This document shows positions 16,874-24,698 of a DNA stretch of 33,359 bases, piece after piece (the stretch's first letter is position 1; every line of letters starts with the position of its first letter). The stretch spans positions 1-33,359 of the forward strand of contig JAQBPK010000087.1 in the NCBI GenBank assembly GCA_028287565.1, given 5' to 3'. The stretch comes from Vulcanimicrobiota bacterium. GTDB taxonomy: Bacteria > Vulcanimicrobiota > Vulcanimicrobiia > Vulcanimicrobiales > Vulcanimicrobiaceae. The notes below the pieces were generated by a model. The model made no database searches, was not told where the DNA came from, and saw only the letters and a program-made list of their open reading frames with translations. Made by a program: the position numbers and the translations under genes.

Positions 16874-18115
16874 TTGGTCAACCGTCGCCGGGCTGCGATG
16901 TCGTTCATCTTCGTCACCGTCGCGCTCGACATGCTCGCCCTCGGCATCATCATTCCGGTGTGGCCGACGCTCGTGAAGTCATTCACCGGCGCCAACGACT
17001 CCAAAGCGTCGCTCGCGATCGGGCTCATGTCGGTGCTCTTTGCCGCCACGCAGTTTTTCGCGGCGCCGATCCTCGGCGTGCTTTCGGACCGCTTCGGGCG
17101 GCGGCCGGTCGTGCTTCTGTCGAACCTTGGGACCGCGATCGATTACGTCATCATGGCGCTTGCTCCGTCGATCTTGTGGCTCTACGTCGGGCGGGCGCTT
17201 TCGGGCGTGATGTCGGCCAGCATTCCGACGGCGTATGCGTATATCGCCGACGTCACGCCGCCGGAAAAGCGCGCCGGTGCGTACGGTTTGATCAGCGGCG
17301 CGTTCGGGCTCGGGTTCGTCGTCGGACCGGCGCTCGGCGGCTGGCTCGGCGGCTTCGATCCACGGCTGCCGTTTTGGGTCGCGGCCGCGCTAGGGGCGGC
17401 GAACTTTCTATACGGGCTCGTCGTGCTGCCCGAGTCGCTGCCGGCCGAGAAGCGCCGGGTGCGCTCTGAGCTACAGCGTGCGAATCCGCTCGGTTCGCTG
17501 CGGTTGCTGCGCTCGCATCGCGAGCTCTTCGGGATCGCGACCGTCGTGTTCATCGGGTACATCGCGCACGAAGTGTACCCGACGGTCTACGTGCTGTACG
17601 GCCAGCACCGCTATGGCTGGAACACCGCGACGCTCGGCATCGGGCTTGCAATCGTCGGGATCTCGTCCGTGGTCGTGAGCGTGCTGCTATCGCAGCGGGC
17701 GGTAGATACGCTCGGGGCACGCAACGCGCTGCTGTCGGGCCTCTTCTTTGGCGGGGTCGGGTTCTGGATGTTCGGTTCGCCGAGCACGGTGTTGTTCTGG
17801 ATTGCGATCCCGATCAACGCGCTGTGGGGCATCGCGGGTTCCGCCGAGCAAGTGTTCATGACGTCGCGCGTGCGGCACGACGAACAGGGCGAGCTGCAAG
17901 GCGCGCTCGGCGCGCTGCGCAGCGTCGCGATGATCGGAGCGCCGATGATCTTCGCGGGCATCTTCGCGTACTTCATCCGCGGCGGTCCGAGCGGGATCGA
18001 GTTTCCCGCCGCGCCGTGGTATCTGGCGGCGGTACTGCTGTTCGCGTCGATCCCCGTCGCGTGGGTCGTTACCGGGCGCGCGCAGGTAGCTCCCGCCGTT
18101 CCGGAGGCTTCATGA
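16874..18115 (+). CDS. MFS drug efflux transporter, TetA-like
   Basis: About 413 residues with 12 predicted membrane helices. It carries the MFS motif GVLSDRFGRRPVVLL after helix 2 and the proton-antiporter region IADVTPPEKRAGAYGL to FVVGPALGG in helices 4-5, as in the TetA/drug:H+ antiporter families. I chose the TTG at 16874 because GGGGAG lies six bases upstream; the ATG at 16829 would place the operator inside the coding region. It would expel a hydrophobic compound across the inner membrane. Its stop overlaps the next start as ATGA, so it shares a message with the YjbR-like gene. The substrate cannot be predicted. Confidence 0.88.
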   Translation: MVNRRRAAMSFIFVTVALDMLALGIIIPVWPTLVKSFTGANDSKASLAIGLMSVLFAATQFFAAPILGVLSDRFGRRPVVLLSNLGTAIDYVIMALAPSILWLYVGRALSGVMSASIPTAYAYIADVTPPEKRAGAYGLISGAFGLGFVVGPALGGWLGGFDPRLPFWVAAALGAANFLYGLVVLPESLPAEKRRVRSELQRANPLGSLRLLRSHRELFGIATVVFIGYIAHEVYPTVYVLYGQHRYGWNTATLGIGLAIVGISSVVVSVLLSQRAVDTLGARNALLSGLFFGGVGFWMFGSPSTVLFWIAIPINALWGIAGSAEQVFMTSRVRHDEQGELQGALGALRSVAMIGAPMIFAGIFAYFIRGGPSGIEFPAAPWYLAAVLLFASIPVAWVVTGRAQVAPAVPEAS

Positions 18116-18486
18116 CCGCAGACGAGTTTCGGCGCATGGCGCTCGCTCTGCCCGGGGTCGAGGAGCGCAGCCACATGGGCCATCCAGACTTTCGCGTGCG
18201 AGGCAAGATCTTTGCGACGCTCGGGTCGCCGGACGCGCAGTGGGGCATGGTGAAGGTCGCACCGGACGAGCAGCTCGCGCTCTTGGCTGCGCACCCCGAC
18301 GTGTTCGTTTCCGCAAAAGGCGCGTGGGGCGAGCAAGGGTCGACGCTGGTGCGCCTCGAGCGCGCCGATGCGGCGGTCGTGCGCGAAACGATGATTTCGG
18401 CTTGCGCGACCATTTCGGAGAAGACATCTTCCGGCGCCGCTTCGAACGCAAAGCGTCCACGCAAAATGGGTACGAAGAAGCGCTGA
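18112..18486 (+). CDS. MmcQ/YjbR family protein
   Basis: A 124-residue protein matching the MmcQ/YjbR fold: FRRMALALPGVEERSHMGHP at the start, FRVRGKIFATL, then WGMVKVAPDEQLALLAAHPD. The family has a double-wing fold proposed to bind DNA, with no established reaction. Its ATG overlaps the transporter stop (ATGA), with GGAGG four bases upstream, and it is followed one base after its stop by a zinc-ribbon microprotein. The Lys/Arg-rich tail (KRPRKMGTKKR) may help nucleic-acid binding. Whether it takes part in drug resistance or simply shares the operon is not shown. Confidence 0.85.
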   Translation: MTADEFRRMALALPGVEERSHMGHPDFRVRGKIFATLGSPDAQWGMVKVAPDEQLALLAAHPDVFVSAKGAWGEQGSTLVRLERADAAVVRETMISACATISEKTSSGAASNAKRPRKMGTKKR

Positions 18487-18487
18487 G

Positions 18488-18619
18488 ATGGGGAAGCAAA
18501 CCGGACGCTGCTCGAAATGCGGGCACTCGCACGCATATCACTACTACTCCGGCGGCGAGATCGTGTGCAGCCAGTGTATCGAGAACGACCGCATGGCGCC
18601 TTGCTCTCCATCCTCGTGA
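18488..18619 (+). CDS. 43-residue zinc-ribbon microprotein
   Basis: The frame begins MGKQTGRCSKCGHSHAYHYY, then SGGEIVCSQCIENDRM, and stops after APCSPSS. Two CxxC knuckles (Cys 8/11 and 27/30) with His/Tyr residues between them are those of a single zinc ribbon. The ATG follows the YjbR stop by one base (TGAgATG), so it is almost certainly translated by coupling. The role is unknown: it could bind RNA or DNA, or act as an adaptor for a partner such as the YjbR-like protein. The gene is easily missed because of its length. Confidence 0.7.
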   Translation: MGKQTGRCSKCGHSHAYHYYSGGEIVCSQCIENDRMAPCSPSS

Positions 18620-18674
18620 GGCCATATTAGGACTGTCGCTACTCATAACTAGCGGCCTGACTGGATCGCCTGGT

Positions 18675-19643
18675 TTATGCGAGGCGCGGTTCGTAGCCCA
18701 GCGCTTCTGCGAGCTCTCCGCTCACGAAAGCCGGCGATGCTGACGACCATTCGAGGCGGCGCGTGACCTTCGCCAGAACCGGTGCGCTCACGACGAAACG
18801 CTCGTCGTACCGTGCGTACAGCGTTGAGAAGAACGCTTCGGTGCGAATGCCGCTGTCGTGCGGCGGGAATTCGCGCGAGATTTGGCCGGGCTTGTCCGCC
18901 GCGTCGACAAGGGCGAGCGCCACGGATTCATACCGCGCGATATCGTCCCTGATCGAGCGGCGGCCCGTCATGCCGCGCAGCGCGTTGTGGAACCGGAGCA
19001 GCGCTTCGACGGGGGAGCCGTCTTCGCCGAGCGCGACGTCGTTGCGGCGCATCGCCGCGGTGCGATCGTCCGCTTCGATGTCTGAGGCGATATCAGCAGC
19101 GGCTTCGGTAGCACGATTTGCCCGCAGCAGGAAGAGATAACCGAACACCAGCGCGGGGTACGTTATGTGAAGATTCGTCGTCTCTCCGATCGTCTCTTCC
19201 ATCCGGTTCGTGAGGTTGCGGAGCGCGCCGGTCATGCCTTTGCACGACACCGCGATGACCGGCCCGATCCCCGGCTTCATAACGACGACGTCCACGTTCT
19301 TGGTCTTCAAGCCGCCGAGGATCGTCGCTTCACCGCCTCCCGCTAGGTGCGGTGCGTATACCAGGTGTCGTTCTCCGCGCCGTTCCTCGATCGTGAAGGG
19401 CGGGCGCGGCGTTATCTCGTCCGGCCGGAACCCGCCCTCGATAACGAGACGGCAGGCGACGTAGTGATGAAGCGGCTTGATGTGCGCGGCGCTCTGCGTT
19501 GCGTCTTTCGAGGTCGCGAAGATGCGAAACGCCTGCTCTTCATTCGCCCACCGGACGATATCCGGCTGACGAGCGCTGCGCGCAACAGCTGAAGGCTCGA
19601 TGTCTAGACCGAGGTCCTCGAACAAGCCGGCGTCGTCACGCAT
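18675..19643 (-). CDS. Type II restriction endonuclease (PD-(D/E)xK-like)
   Basis: A 322-residue cytoplasmic protein. Its ATG overlaps the end of the methyltransferase gene by eight bases, the usual coupling in restriction-modification pairs. A probable nuclease core spans about residues 110-150: GGLKTKNVDVVVMKPGIGP with Asp 118, then AVSCKG with Lys 135. The position before xK is Ser rather than Glu, an uncommon variant. I could not match it to a named restriction enzyme, so the recognition sequence is unknown. The endonuclease call rests on this motif and on position. Confidence 0.75.
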   Translation of the reverse strand: MRDDAGLFEDLGLDIEPSAVARSARQPDIVRWANEEQAFRIFATSKDATQSAAHIKPLHHYVACRLVIEGGFRPDEITPRPPFTIEERRGERHLVYAPHLAGGGEATILGGLKTKNVDVVVMKPGIGPVIAVSCKGMTGALRNLTNRMEETIGETTNLHITYPALVFGYLFLLRANRATEAAADIASDIEADDRTAAMRRNDVALGEDGSPVEALLRFHNALRGMTGRRSIRDDIARYESVALALVDAADKPGQISREFPPHDSGIRTEAFFSTLYARYDERFVVSAPVLAKVTRRLEWSSASPAFVSGELAEALGYEPRLA

Positions 19644-21093
19644 AGCCGCGCCACTGGCGCATGACGCTGATCCCGTGCTCCAAATCTTCCGCGGCGTGCT
19701 GTACCGCCGTATGCGCCGCCGGCATCGCGAGCAAGAGCCGCTGCGCCTCGCGGGGCTCGACCTTCAGCATGCCGCCGCCGAGGGGATGGCCTTCGATCTC
19801 GCACGACAGCCGGGTCAGCGGCGAATCAAATCCCGTCTGGACCGTGCGGAACGATGCGCCCGGGCGCATTCGAACGACGTGGACCGAGTTGGTTCCGACG
19901 CAGCCCGCCGAATTGCGGATGATTTGTACCGTCTCGCCGCTCATGTAGCTCAGAAAGCCGTCGGGGACCGTCACGTCGGGTACGGAATACCACGGGTTTC
20001 GCACGCGGCATTTGTACGCTTCGCGCGCGGTGATGCCGGCGTCCGAATCGAGGTACCGGCGCACCGCTTTCGGCAGCTCTTGGACGCGATCGAGGTGCAG
20101 CAGCAGCACCGGATCGTCGTTCGCGATCCACTGCTGAACTTGCCGTTTCGTGAGCGTCGCAGTCGGCGGCAGCGATCCGCCGCGGCGTACTGCGGGCGTA
20201 AGGAATCGCTCGTCGATCCGTGCGCGGCGCGCAACCGACGGGCGCAGGTGAAAGAAATCGTTTGCGCCGGAGACGTAGCCGATGCCGACCGATGCGACGG
20301 AACCCAGGCGCAGGACGCCGTCCGCGCGTTCGATTTCCTCGTACGTTTCTAGCACGTCGGTGGGGAGCAGCCATCGGCGCAGGCGGCCACGGACGTCGCG
20401 TAACCTCGCGAGCGGCACGCGCCTTCCGCCTCGGGGGATAGGAGCATTCGTCTGAAAGCGATCAACCGGGATGAGCCGCACCCCGTCGGTGCGACCTCCG
20501 TGATCGGCCGCGTACAGGATCCATGCGTCCTCGGAGAGCGTGGGGAATATTTTGTCGCGCACAGCGACGATCGCGACCTCGCCGAACGACGCGCACAGCG
20601 CTTCGATCAGCGGCACGGCGTAGCTCGCATGACCGATCTCCGCCGGCACCACGAACGCCATCCGCCCGCCCGGGCGCAGCAGCAGCGCGGACGCGGCGAC
20701 GAACGGCGCCCAGGACGACGTGAGCTCCGGAAGGTTCGCGCCGAAGCGGCGTGCCTGGCGCAGCGCGCGCTCGCGCATCGGACCGGAGAACCCTTGGTAG
20801 CGAATGAACGGCGGGTTTCCGACGATCGCCTCGAAGCGCTCGTGCGTTTCGTCCGCCCACGCGAAGAAATCGCCGCCGTGCACGAGCGCGGCGGGTGCGC
20901 GCAAACGCGCTGCGGCCGCGTGCTCGGGATCGAACTCGCATCCGACCGCGAGCTCATGAGCGGAAAGGAATTCGCCGTCGCCGCAAGCTGGGTCGAGAAC
21001 CCGGTCGGTCGCCGAGCGCAGCGCCCAGCGGACGAGGGTCGCGGCGACTTCCGGCGGCGTGAAGAACTGGCCGTGGCGCTTGGCCTTGGTCAT
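19636..21093 (-). CDS. Type II N6-adenine DNA methyltransferase with target-recognition domain
   Basis: 485 residues from ATG 21093, with GAAGG about nine bases upstream; the open frame continues to 21366 but that part is not protein-like. GQFFTPP (8-14) and DPACGDGEF (34-42) form the AdoMet site, and NPPF (93-96) is the catalytic motif of N6-adenine methyltransferases. Residues 250-480 form a variable target-recognition region like the TaqI/Eco57I group (for example GIGYVSGANDFFHL, RNPWYSVPDV, HPLGGGMLKVEP). It would methylate an adenine in the host's own sites and so protect them from the adjacent endonuclease. The pair is a self-contained defence module next to an efflux operon. Confidence 0.92.
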   Translation of the reverse strand: MTKAKRHGQFFTPPEVAATLVRWALRSATDRVLDPACGDGEFLSAHELAVGCEFDPEHAAAARLRAPAALVHGGDFFAWADETHERFEAIVGNPPFIRYQGFSGPMRERALRQARRFGANLPELTSSWAPFVAASALLLRPGGRMAFVVPAEIGHASYAVPLIEALCASFGEVAIVAVRDKIFPTLSEDAWILYAADHGGRTDGVRLIPVDRFQTNAPIPRGGRRVPLARLRDVRGRLRRWLLPTDVLETYEEIERADGVLRLGSVASVGIGYVSGANDFFHLRPSVARRARIDERFLTPAVRRGGSLPPTATLTKRQVQQWIANDDPVLLLHLDRVQELPKAVRRYLDSDAGITAREAYKCRVRNPWYSVPDVTVPDGFLSYMSGETVQIIRNSAGCVGTNSVHVVRMRPGASFRTVQTGFDSPLTRLSCEIEGHPLGGGMLKVEPREAQRLLLAMPAAHTAVQHAAEDLEHGISVMRQWRGYA

Positions 21094-21328
21094 CGGCTGC
21101 TGCCTTCGCGCGGCGCGGCCGACGCTCCCGGGGCTGTGCTCGTACGGGCGGACTTCGGATGGTGCGGGCAGGCCGGCGACACAGACGGTAAGATAGCATC
21201 GCGGAATGCCAGCACCATGGCATTGGGGCGCTGACGCGGCCGCATCTTCCCGTCGGCAGGACAAGCGGCACCCCTTACGGCATGAACTGGTGTTGCCTGT
21301 TCGGGTGGCGAGCGTGAAAGAGTGCGTT

Positions 21329-21586
21329 ATGAAAATCGCCTCCGCCGTCTTGGCTTTGGCGCTCATCGCCCTTCCGGCCAGCGCCGTTGCTCGAGGCGGG
21401 CACCATTCCGGCGGACACCACGCCGGTGGACATCATTACCGCGGCGGCGGCCACCGCAGTGGCGGTCATCGCGGCGGTGGTCACGTGTACGGTTTTGCAA
21501 CGTCGAAATGCAAATCGGCCGCGTGTTTCCGAAAGCATCCGAACGGGACGTGGGTGCATCCGCTGACGACGCGCAAGCGTCCCTGA
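21329..21586 (+). CDS. Secreted His/Gly-rich small protein
   Basis: An 85-residue protein with a signal peptide (MKIASAVLALALIALPASA). A strongly biased tract of HHSGGHHAGGHH-type repeats follows to about residue 52, then a compact tail with two cysteines, TSKCKSAACFRKHPNGTWVH. The His clusters suggest binding of nickel, copper or zinc outside the inner membrane. The ATG at 21329 is chosen because it gives a clean signal peptide; a GTG 15 bases earlier is possible. It lies 13 bases before another small exported protein, probably in one transcript. The metal role is inference from composition. Confidence 0.7.
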   Translation: MKIASAVLALALIALPASAVARGGHHSGGHHAGGHHYRGGGHRSGGHRGGGHVYGFATSKCKSAACFRKHPNGTWVHPLTTRKRP

Positions 21587-21599
21587 ACGGCGTCCCGCG

Positions 21600-21911
21600 A
21601 TGGAGATTCAGAGGCGGCTGTGCGCCGCGTTGATCGGTTTTGCGCTGCTGTTGTCGCCGGGTATCGCTTCGGCGAAGCGAGCGAAGACCGTCACGCAGGC
21701 ACCGGTGTTGGTCGGATCGCTGCAGCTGTTCGCGTCGGAGTTGGCGGCGCAGGCGCATTGTCCGAGAGATCAGGTCGTGTGGCTCAACACGAACAGCGGC
21801 ATCTATCACGAGAAAGGAATGCGCTGGTACGGCAATACGAAGGCCGGCGCGTACGTGTGCCGTAGAGAAGCGGACGCTGCCGGCGATCGCGACACGCGCA
21901 ACGGACAGTAA
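21600..21911 (+). CDS. Small exported protein with VWLNTNSGIYHEKGMRWYG motif
   Basis: A 103-residue protein with a signal peptide (LCAALIGFALLLSPGIASA). The mature part carries HCPRDQVVWLNTNSGIYH, then RWYGNTKAGAYVC and READAAGDR. This pattern is widespread in small secreted bacterial proteins of unknown function; the conserved core usually reads WVNTxSGxYHxxGxRWYGxTKxGxYMxExxA. Two cysteines flank the motif and may form a disulphide. It is codirectional with the His/Gly-rich protein. No enzymatic role is established. Confidence 0.78.
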   Translation: MEIQRRLCAALIGFALLLSPGIASAKRAKTVTQAPVLVGSLQLFASELAAQAHCPRDQVVWLNTNSGIYHEKGMRWYGNTKAGAYVCRREADAAGDRDTRNGQ

Positions 21912-21992
21912 GGCGAACCGTCGCTGGAGTTCCACGGCGCGCACCTTTTGCCGGAGATCAGACCGGCTCGGCCATCGACGGCAAGGGCAGAT

Positions 21993-22130
21993 TCACGCGT
22001 GACCCGTCATCCTCAGGATTGCGTGCACTATTTTCTCCGCGTTGAGAACAAGTGTCACGACCGTATTTACTAGTGCTGCTTTTTGGAATGCCTCACCGAA
22101 ATGCCCTTTCCACCGAGTCCACAGTTCCAT
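21993..22130 (-). CDS. Possible 45-residue amphipathic peptide gene
   Basis: An ATG at 22130 has a strong ribosome site (AGGAGG five bases upstream) and encodes MELWTRWKGHFGEAFQKAAL, then VNTVVTLVLNAEKIVHAIL and a short end. The composition suggests a Trp/Lys-rich N-terminus and one hydrophobic helix. It overlaps the end of the gene at 22093-22380 by 38 bases in another frame. A small membrane-active peptide or an immunity partner is possible; no family was recognised. Confidence 0.4.
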   Translation of the reverse strand: MELWTRWKGHFGEAFQKAALVNTVVTLVLNAEKIVHAILRMTGHA

Positions 22131-22380
22131 GAGCTCCTCCTCCGAGATCGAATCCCGCTGCGTTCGAGAACGCCAACGCCGACGCGCTGTTCGCGTGTCC
22201 GTTGCCGCCCGCGGTGCGCCACCGATTTGCCGAGAACGATGCACCGCAATGCGGATAGCACGCGATCGGCCCGTACGCGGTCGGCATCGGGGACGTGGTG
22301 TACGCGCCGGCTCCGGCCGGTACCGGTGCGTCGTACACGAACGACATCAGGGTCGGGAGGTAGAGCTCGATGTATCGCAT
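22093..22380 (-). CDS. Unknown 95-residue protein with a Gly/Ser/Asn-rich C-terminus
   Basis: From ATG 22380, with TTGGAG six bases upstream, the protein reads MRYIELYLPTLMSFVYDAPV, then a Pro/Ala/Tyr-rich middle, CYPHC, and a tail rich in Gly, Ser, Ala and Asn (GGNGHANSASALAFSNAAGF, LGGG). There is no signal peptide. The composition recalls secreted small proteins or unmodified bacteriocins, but I recognise no family and the ending could be a frame error. It overlaps the 45-residue gene downstream. Confidence 0.4.
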   Translation of the reverse strand: MRYIELYLPTLMSFVYDAPVPAGAGAYTTSPMPTAYGPIACYPHCGASFSANRWRTAGGNGHANSASALAFSNAAGFDLGGGAHGTVDSVERAFR

Positions 22381-23182
22381 GAGTGGCTCCAATTGCGAAC
22401 GTCTCGCAGCTCGCCGTCCGGTGGCTGCAAGAAGTGGAGAGGTGTGACAGGGTTTCATCGTTGACGATGCTCCGTAAACGATCCGAGGGATCAATATCGG
22501 AGGAACGCGTGTCGCGTTCACGATTCGCCGAAGCTGGTCGGCGGTGTTCGGGCCATGTCGTCCGTGCAGCTCGTCATCGATCTCGATTCATCGATACTAC
22601 TTAAACGCGCGTGACGGACGATTGGTTGCAATATGTATCGGCAGCAGACGCACAAAGTTCACGTGTTTCGTGCGAAAACAGCGTCGCCGCCACTTCGGAG
22701 CACCTCATCATCGGGTTAGACCGGCCTAAGCCCGATGCCGTGTCTCGCGCGACGTAGTGGGAGTCGTTCCTATATTCATTCCCAAGACGGATCGGGATAC
22801 GAACGTCCGCAGATGACGGGGTCGCGTTCGGCGATTGTCATTATCGCGGCGACCGCGCACGCATAAGGTCAACTTCGCGGCTAGCAGGGCGTGCGTCGAG
22901 CGCTGCATTGATCGCCGATTCCCAGTGCGGTCCTTGCGTTGGGAAGTGGTGCGCGAACGTTTGCACCGCGTCGGCTGCGCTCGCTTCGAGGGCCGTTCGG
23001 GTGTAAGTGACGGTCGCGACGCTGGTCTTTGGCGCCCATCGGCGCTCGTGACGTCGCCGTATGCGCGCGCTCGCGGAGAGCGCTTCCGCGGGCGCGCGCA
23101 TACGGCACCGATTGAGGCCGCGCCGAAACAATTCCGCCGGCCGCGCGCTATTTCTCACAAAGAACATCTCCAAGGGAGCATC
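22381..23182. other. Long stretch without a convincing gene
   Basis: About 800 bases separate the small minus-strand genes from the DUF6622 gene. It contains a near-perfect hairpin at 22709-22737. A minus-strand frame at 22841-23050 has some protein-like character (for example EASAADAVQTFAHHF) but no good start. No tRNA or promoter is obvious. Confidence 0.4.
22709..22737. repeat. Strong hairpin (arms CATCGGG...CCCGATG)
   Basis: A 29-base near-palindrome has arms starting CATCGGG and ending CCCGATG, with inner TTAG/CTAA pairing, one bulge and one mismatch. There is no T-tract. It could be a terminator stem or a palindromic repeat unit. Confidence 0.45.
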
Positions 23183-23686
23183 GTGGAGCAAATGGTGGTC
23201 ATCGTCCAGCACACGCCGTGGTGGGTCTTCGCGGTCTTGGCGCTGCTAATCGCAACCGGGGTCCAGGCGCTGCGGCCGCGTGTGGTGCCCGTCTGGCGCC
23301 TGCTGATCGTGCCCGCGATCTTCATCGCGTGGGGCATCCTGGGCGTCACGCAGCGATCGTTCGGCGCGCCGATGCTGGCGGTAGACTGGGTCGCCGCGGG
23401 CGCCTTCGCTGCGGCGATCGGATGGGTGACAACCCGATTCGACGGACTCTCGTTCACAGCGGACGGGGCGGTGAGCGTTCCGGGCTCGCCGTTGCCGTTG
23501 GTCCGGAATGCGGTGATTTTCGTGATCCGCTACGGGCTCGGCGTCGGCGCGGCATTCGCAGCCGACGACGCGGCACGCGCGCAGCTGGTGATGTTCGACG
23601 TGATCGTGTCCGGGCTCATGACCGGATACTTTGTGGGCTGGCTGGGACGATTTGCACGCACGCGCGCGGCGCTAACTGCGGCATGA
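23183..23686 (+). CDS. DUF6622-like inner-membrane protein
   Basis: A 167-residue protein with about five hydrophobic helices (WWVFAVLALLIATGVQAL, WRLLIVPAIFIAWGIL, AAGAFAAAIGWVTTRF, AVIFVIRYGLGVGAAF, VIVSGLMTGYFVGWLGRF). The QHTPWWVFAVLALL...RPRVVPVWRLLIVPA opening fits DUF6622, a family of small membrane proteins with unknown role. The start is GTG 23183, with AAGGGAG five bases upstream; ATG 23192 is an alternative. The open frame extends back to 22835, but that part lacks protein character. It appears to be transcribed alone. Confidence 0.75.
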   Translation: MEQMVVIVQHTPWWVFAVLALLIATGVQALRPRVVPVWRLLIVPAIFIAWGILGVTQRSFGAPMLAVDWVAAGAFAAAIGWVTTRFDGLSFTADGAVSVPGSPLPLVRNAVIFVIRYGLGVGAAFAADDAARAQLVMFDVIVSGLMTGYFVGWLGRFARTRAALTAA

Positions 23687-23707
23687 GTAGACCTTCCTAG
23701 ACGAACT

Positions 23708-24163
23708 TCAAACCGGGCGGGCGGCTCGTGCTGCGCTCTTCTTCGGTCGCCCGCCCTTCTTGCCGTTCTCGCGGGCTGCTGCGCTCTTTGCGGCTGTCTT
23801 TGTCGCTCCGCCTTTGCGTCCGAGCTGTTGCATCCAGCGTCGCGTACCGAAAACGCCATCCATCAGTCCCCGGACGTAATGTCCAACGTCGAGTCGCGGC
23901 CAGTACAGTCCCGTTCCGGGGCCGGCGATGTCGATCTCTCGCAGCTGATCGACCGACGCATCGTTGAGGCCCTCGAGCAGATGGCGCGGGAACGCCATCC
24001 GTGCGCCGTTCTCGAAGCGCATCGTCACTTCGTCGTTCGCGTCGTCGTAGACAGCTTCAACAACCCGGGGGATCGCGTGAAGGCGGCCTCGCGCGATCGC
24101 CTCGTCGATCTGCGCATGCGTAGGCACTACGCGACTCGGTGTCTTAGTCAATGTGCATCGCAT
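23708..24163 (-). CDS. DUF2442 protein, probable antitoxin-like partner
   Basis: 151 residues from ATG 24163; this start overlaps the end of the DUF4160 gene by 20 bases, and a longer frame to 24253 only reads through that gene. The middle holds the DUF2442 pattern: DDANDEVTMRFENGARMAFP near residue 45, then LREIDIAGPGTGLYWPRLDV and HYVRGLMDGVFG. The tail is Lys/Ala/Gly-rich and ends in an AT-hook-like KGGRPKK, suggesting DNA binding. DUF4160-DUF2442 pairs are widespread and are regarded as a toxin-antitoxin-like module, but which protein is toxic is not settled by the sequence. Confidence 0.8.
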   Translation of the reverse strand: MRCTLTKTPSRVVPTHAQIDEAIARGRLHAIPRVVEAVYDDANDEVTMRFENGARMAFPRHLLEGLNDASVDQLREIDIAGPGTGLYWPRLDVGHYVRGLMDGVFGTRRWMQQLGRKGGATKTAAKSAAARENGKKGGRPKKSAARAARPV

Positions 24164-24404
24164 CCCAAAGAGTGATGAGGTCGTTGAACCGCCGCGCCGC
24201 CGCAGCGAGGACCTTGCGGACCTCGGAGCGGTTTGCTCCCTGAACTGCATCATCGCGGGCTGCTAGGTCGACGGTTCCGTCCCCCTTGAGATCGACGATG
24301 ACTTCAGGGCCCCCGATTCCGCCGACAAATCCATGGATGTGGCAGGGCTCGTGGTCTTGGGGGAAGGCCATGAACTTGACGCCACCGTCGTCGAGGCTAC
24401 CCAC
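24144..24404 (-). CDS. DUF4160 protein, first gene of a DUF4160/DUF2442 pair
   Basis: An 86-residue protein showing the DUF4160 core: KFMAFPQDHEPCHIHGFVG (usually a PHxHV motif, here CHIHGF) and EVIVDLKGDGTVDLA, then a helical end. The GTG at 24404 has GGAG four bases upstream and lies only about 10 bases past a near-consensus -10, so the leader is very short. It is translationally coupled to the DUF2442 gene. It probably acts in the cytoplasm with its partner; the molecular target is unknown. Replacement of the usual Pro-Pro before HxH by Pro-Cys is a small oddity. Confidence 0.8.
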   Translation of the reverse strand: MGSLDDGGVKFMAFPQDHEPCHIHGFVGGIGGPEVIVDLKGDGTVDLAARDDAVQGANRSEVRKVLAAAARRFNDLITLWDAMHID

Positions 24405-24414
24405 CTCGCTCCGC

Positions 24415-24443
24415 AGTATACCCTAGCACGCTTGGGTTTTCAA
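24415..24443 (-). promoter_or_regulatory. Promoter of the DUF4160/DUF2442 pair
   Basis: On the minus strand TTGAAA (24438-24443), a 17-base spacer and TATACT (24415-24420) fit a housekeeping sigma promoter. Transcription would begin only a few bases before the GTG at 24404. Confidence 0.7.
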
Positions 24444-24698
24444 CCTCCCGGTCTAGGAAAAAGTGCTTCTAGCGGCTCCGTGCGCGAGTGCTCCTTTTCG
24501 GGTCCGGTGCCCCATGAGTGGCGGTGCTATTTCGGATTCAGGTGTCTGGCGCAACTATCGTATATATGCAAGGCGCCTTCGTACGATCGCTCGTAAGAGA
24601 AATGCTGCCTTGTCGCCATACGTCATCGAGCGAGCTCGCTTCCGTCCACCATTTATCATGCGCGTACGAACGCTGCCTCGTTCGGCATGACGTCATAG

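Noticed and set aside
22841-23212. Minus-strand frame with some protein-like residues (EASAADAVQTFAHHF)
   Set aside because: There is no credible start codon or ribosome site, and the upstream half is Arg-rich noise. It could be a fossil, but the support is too weak to call.
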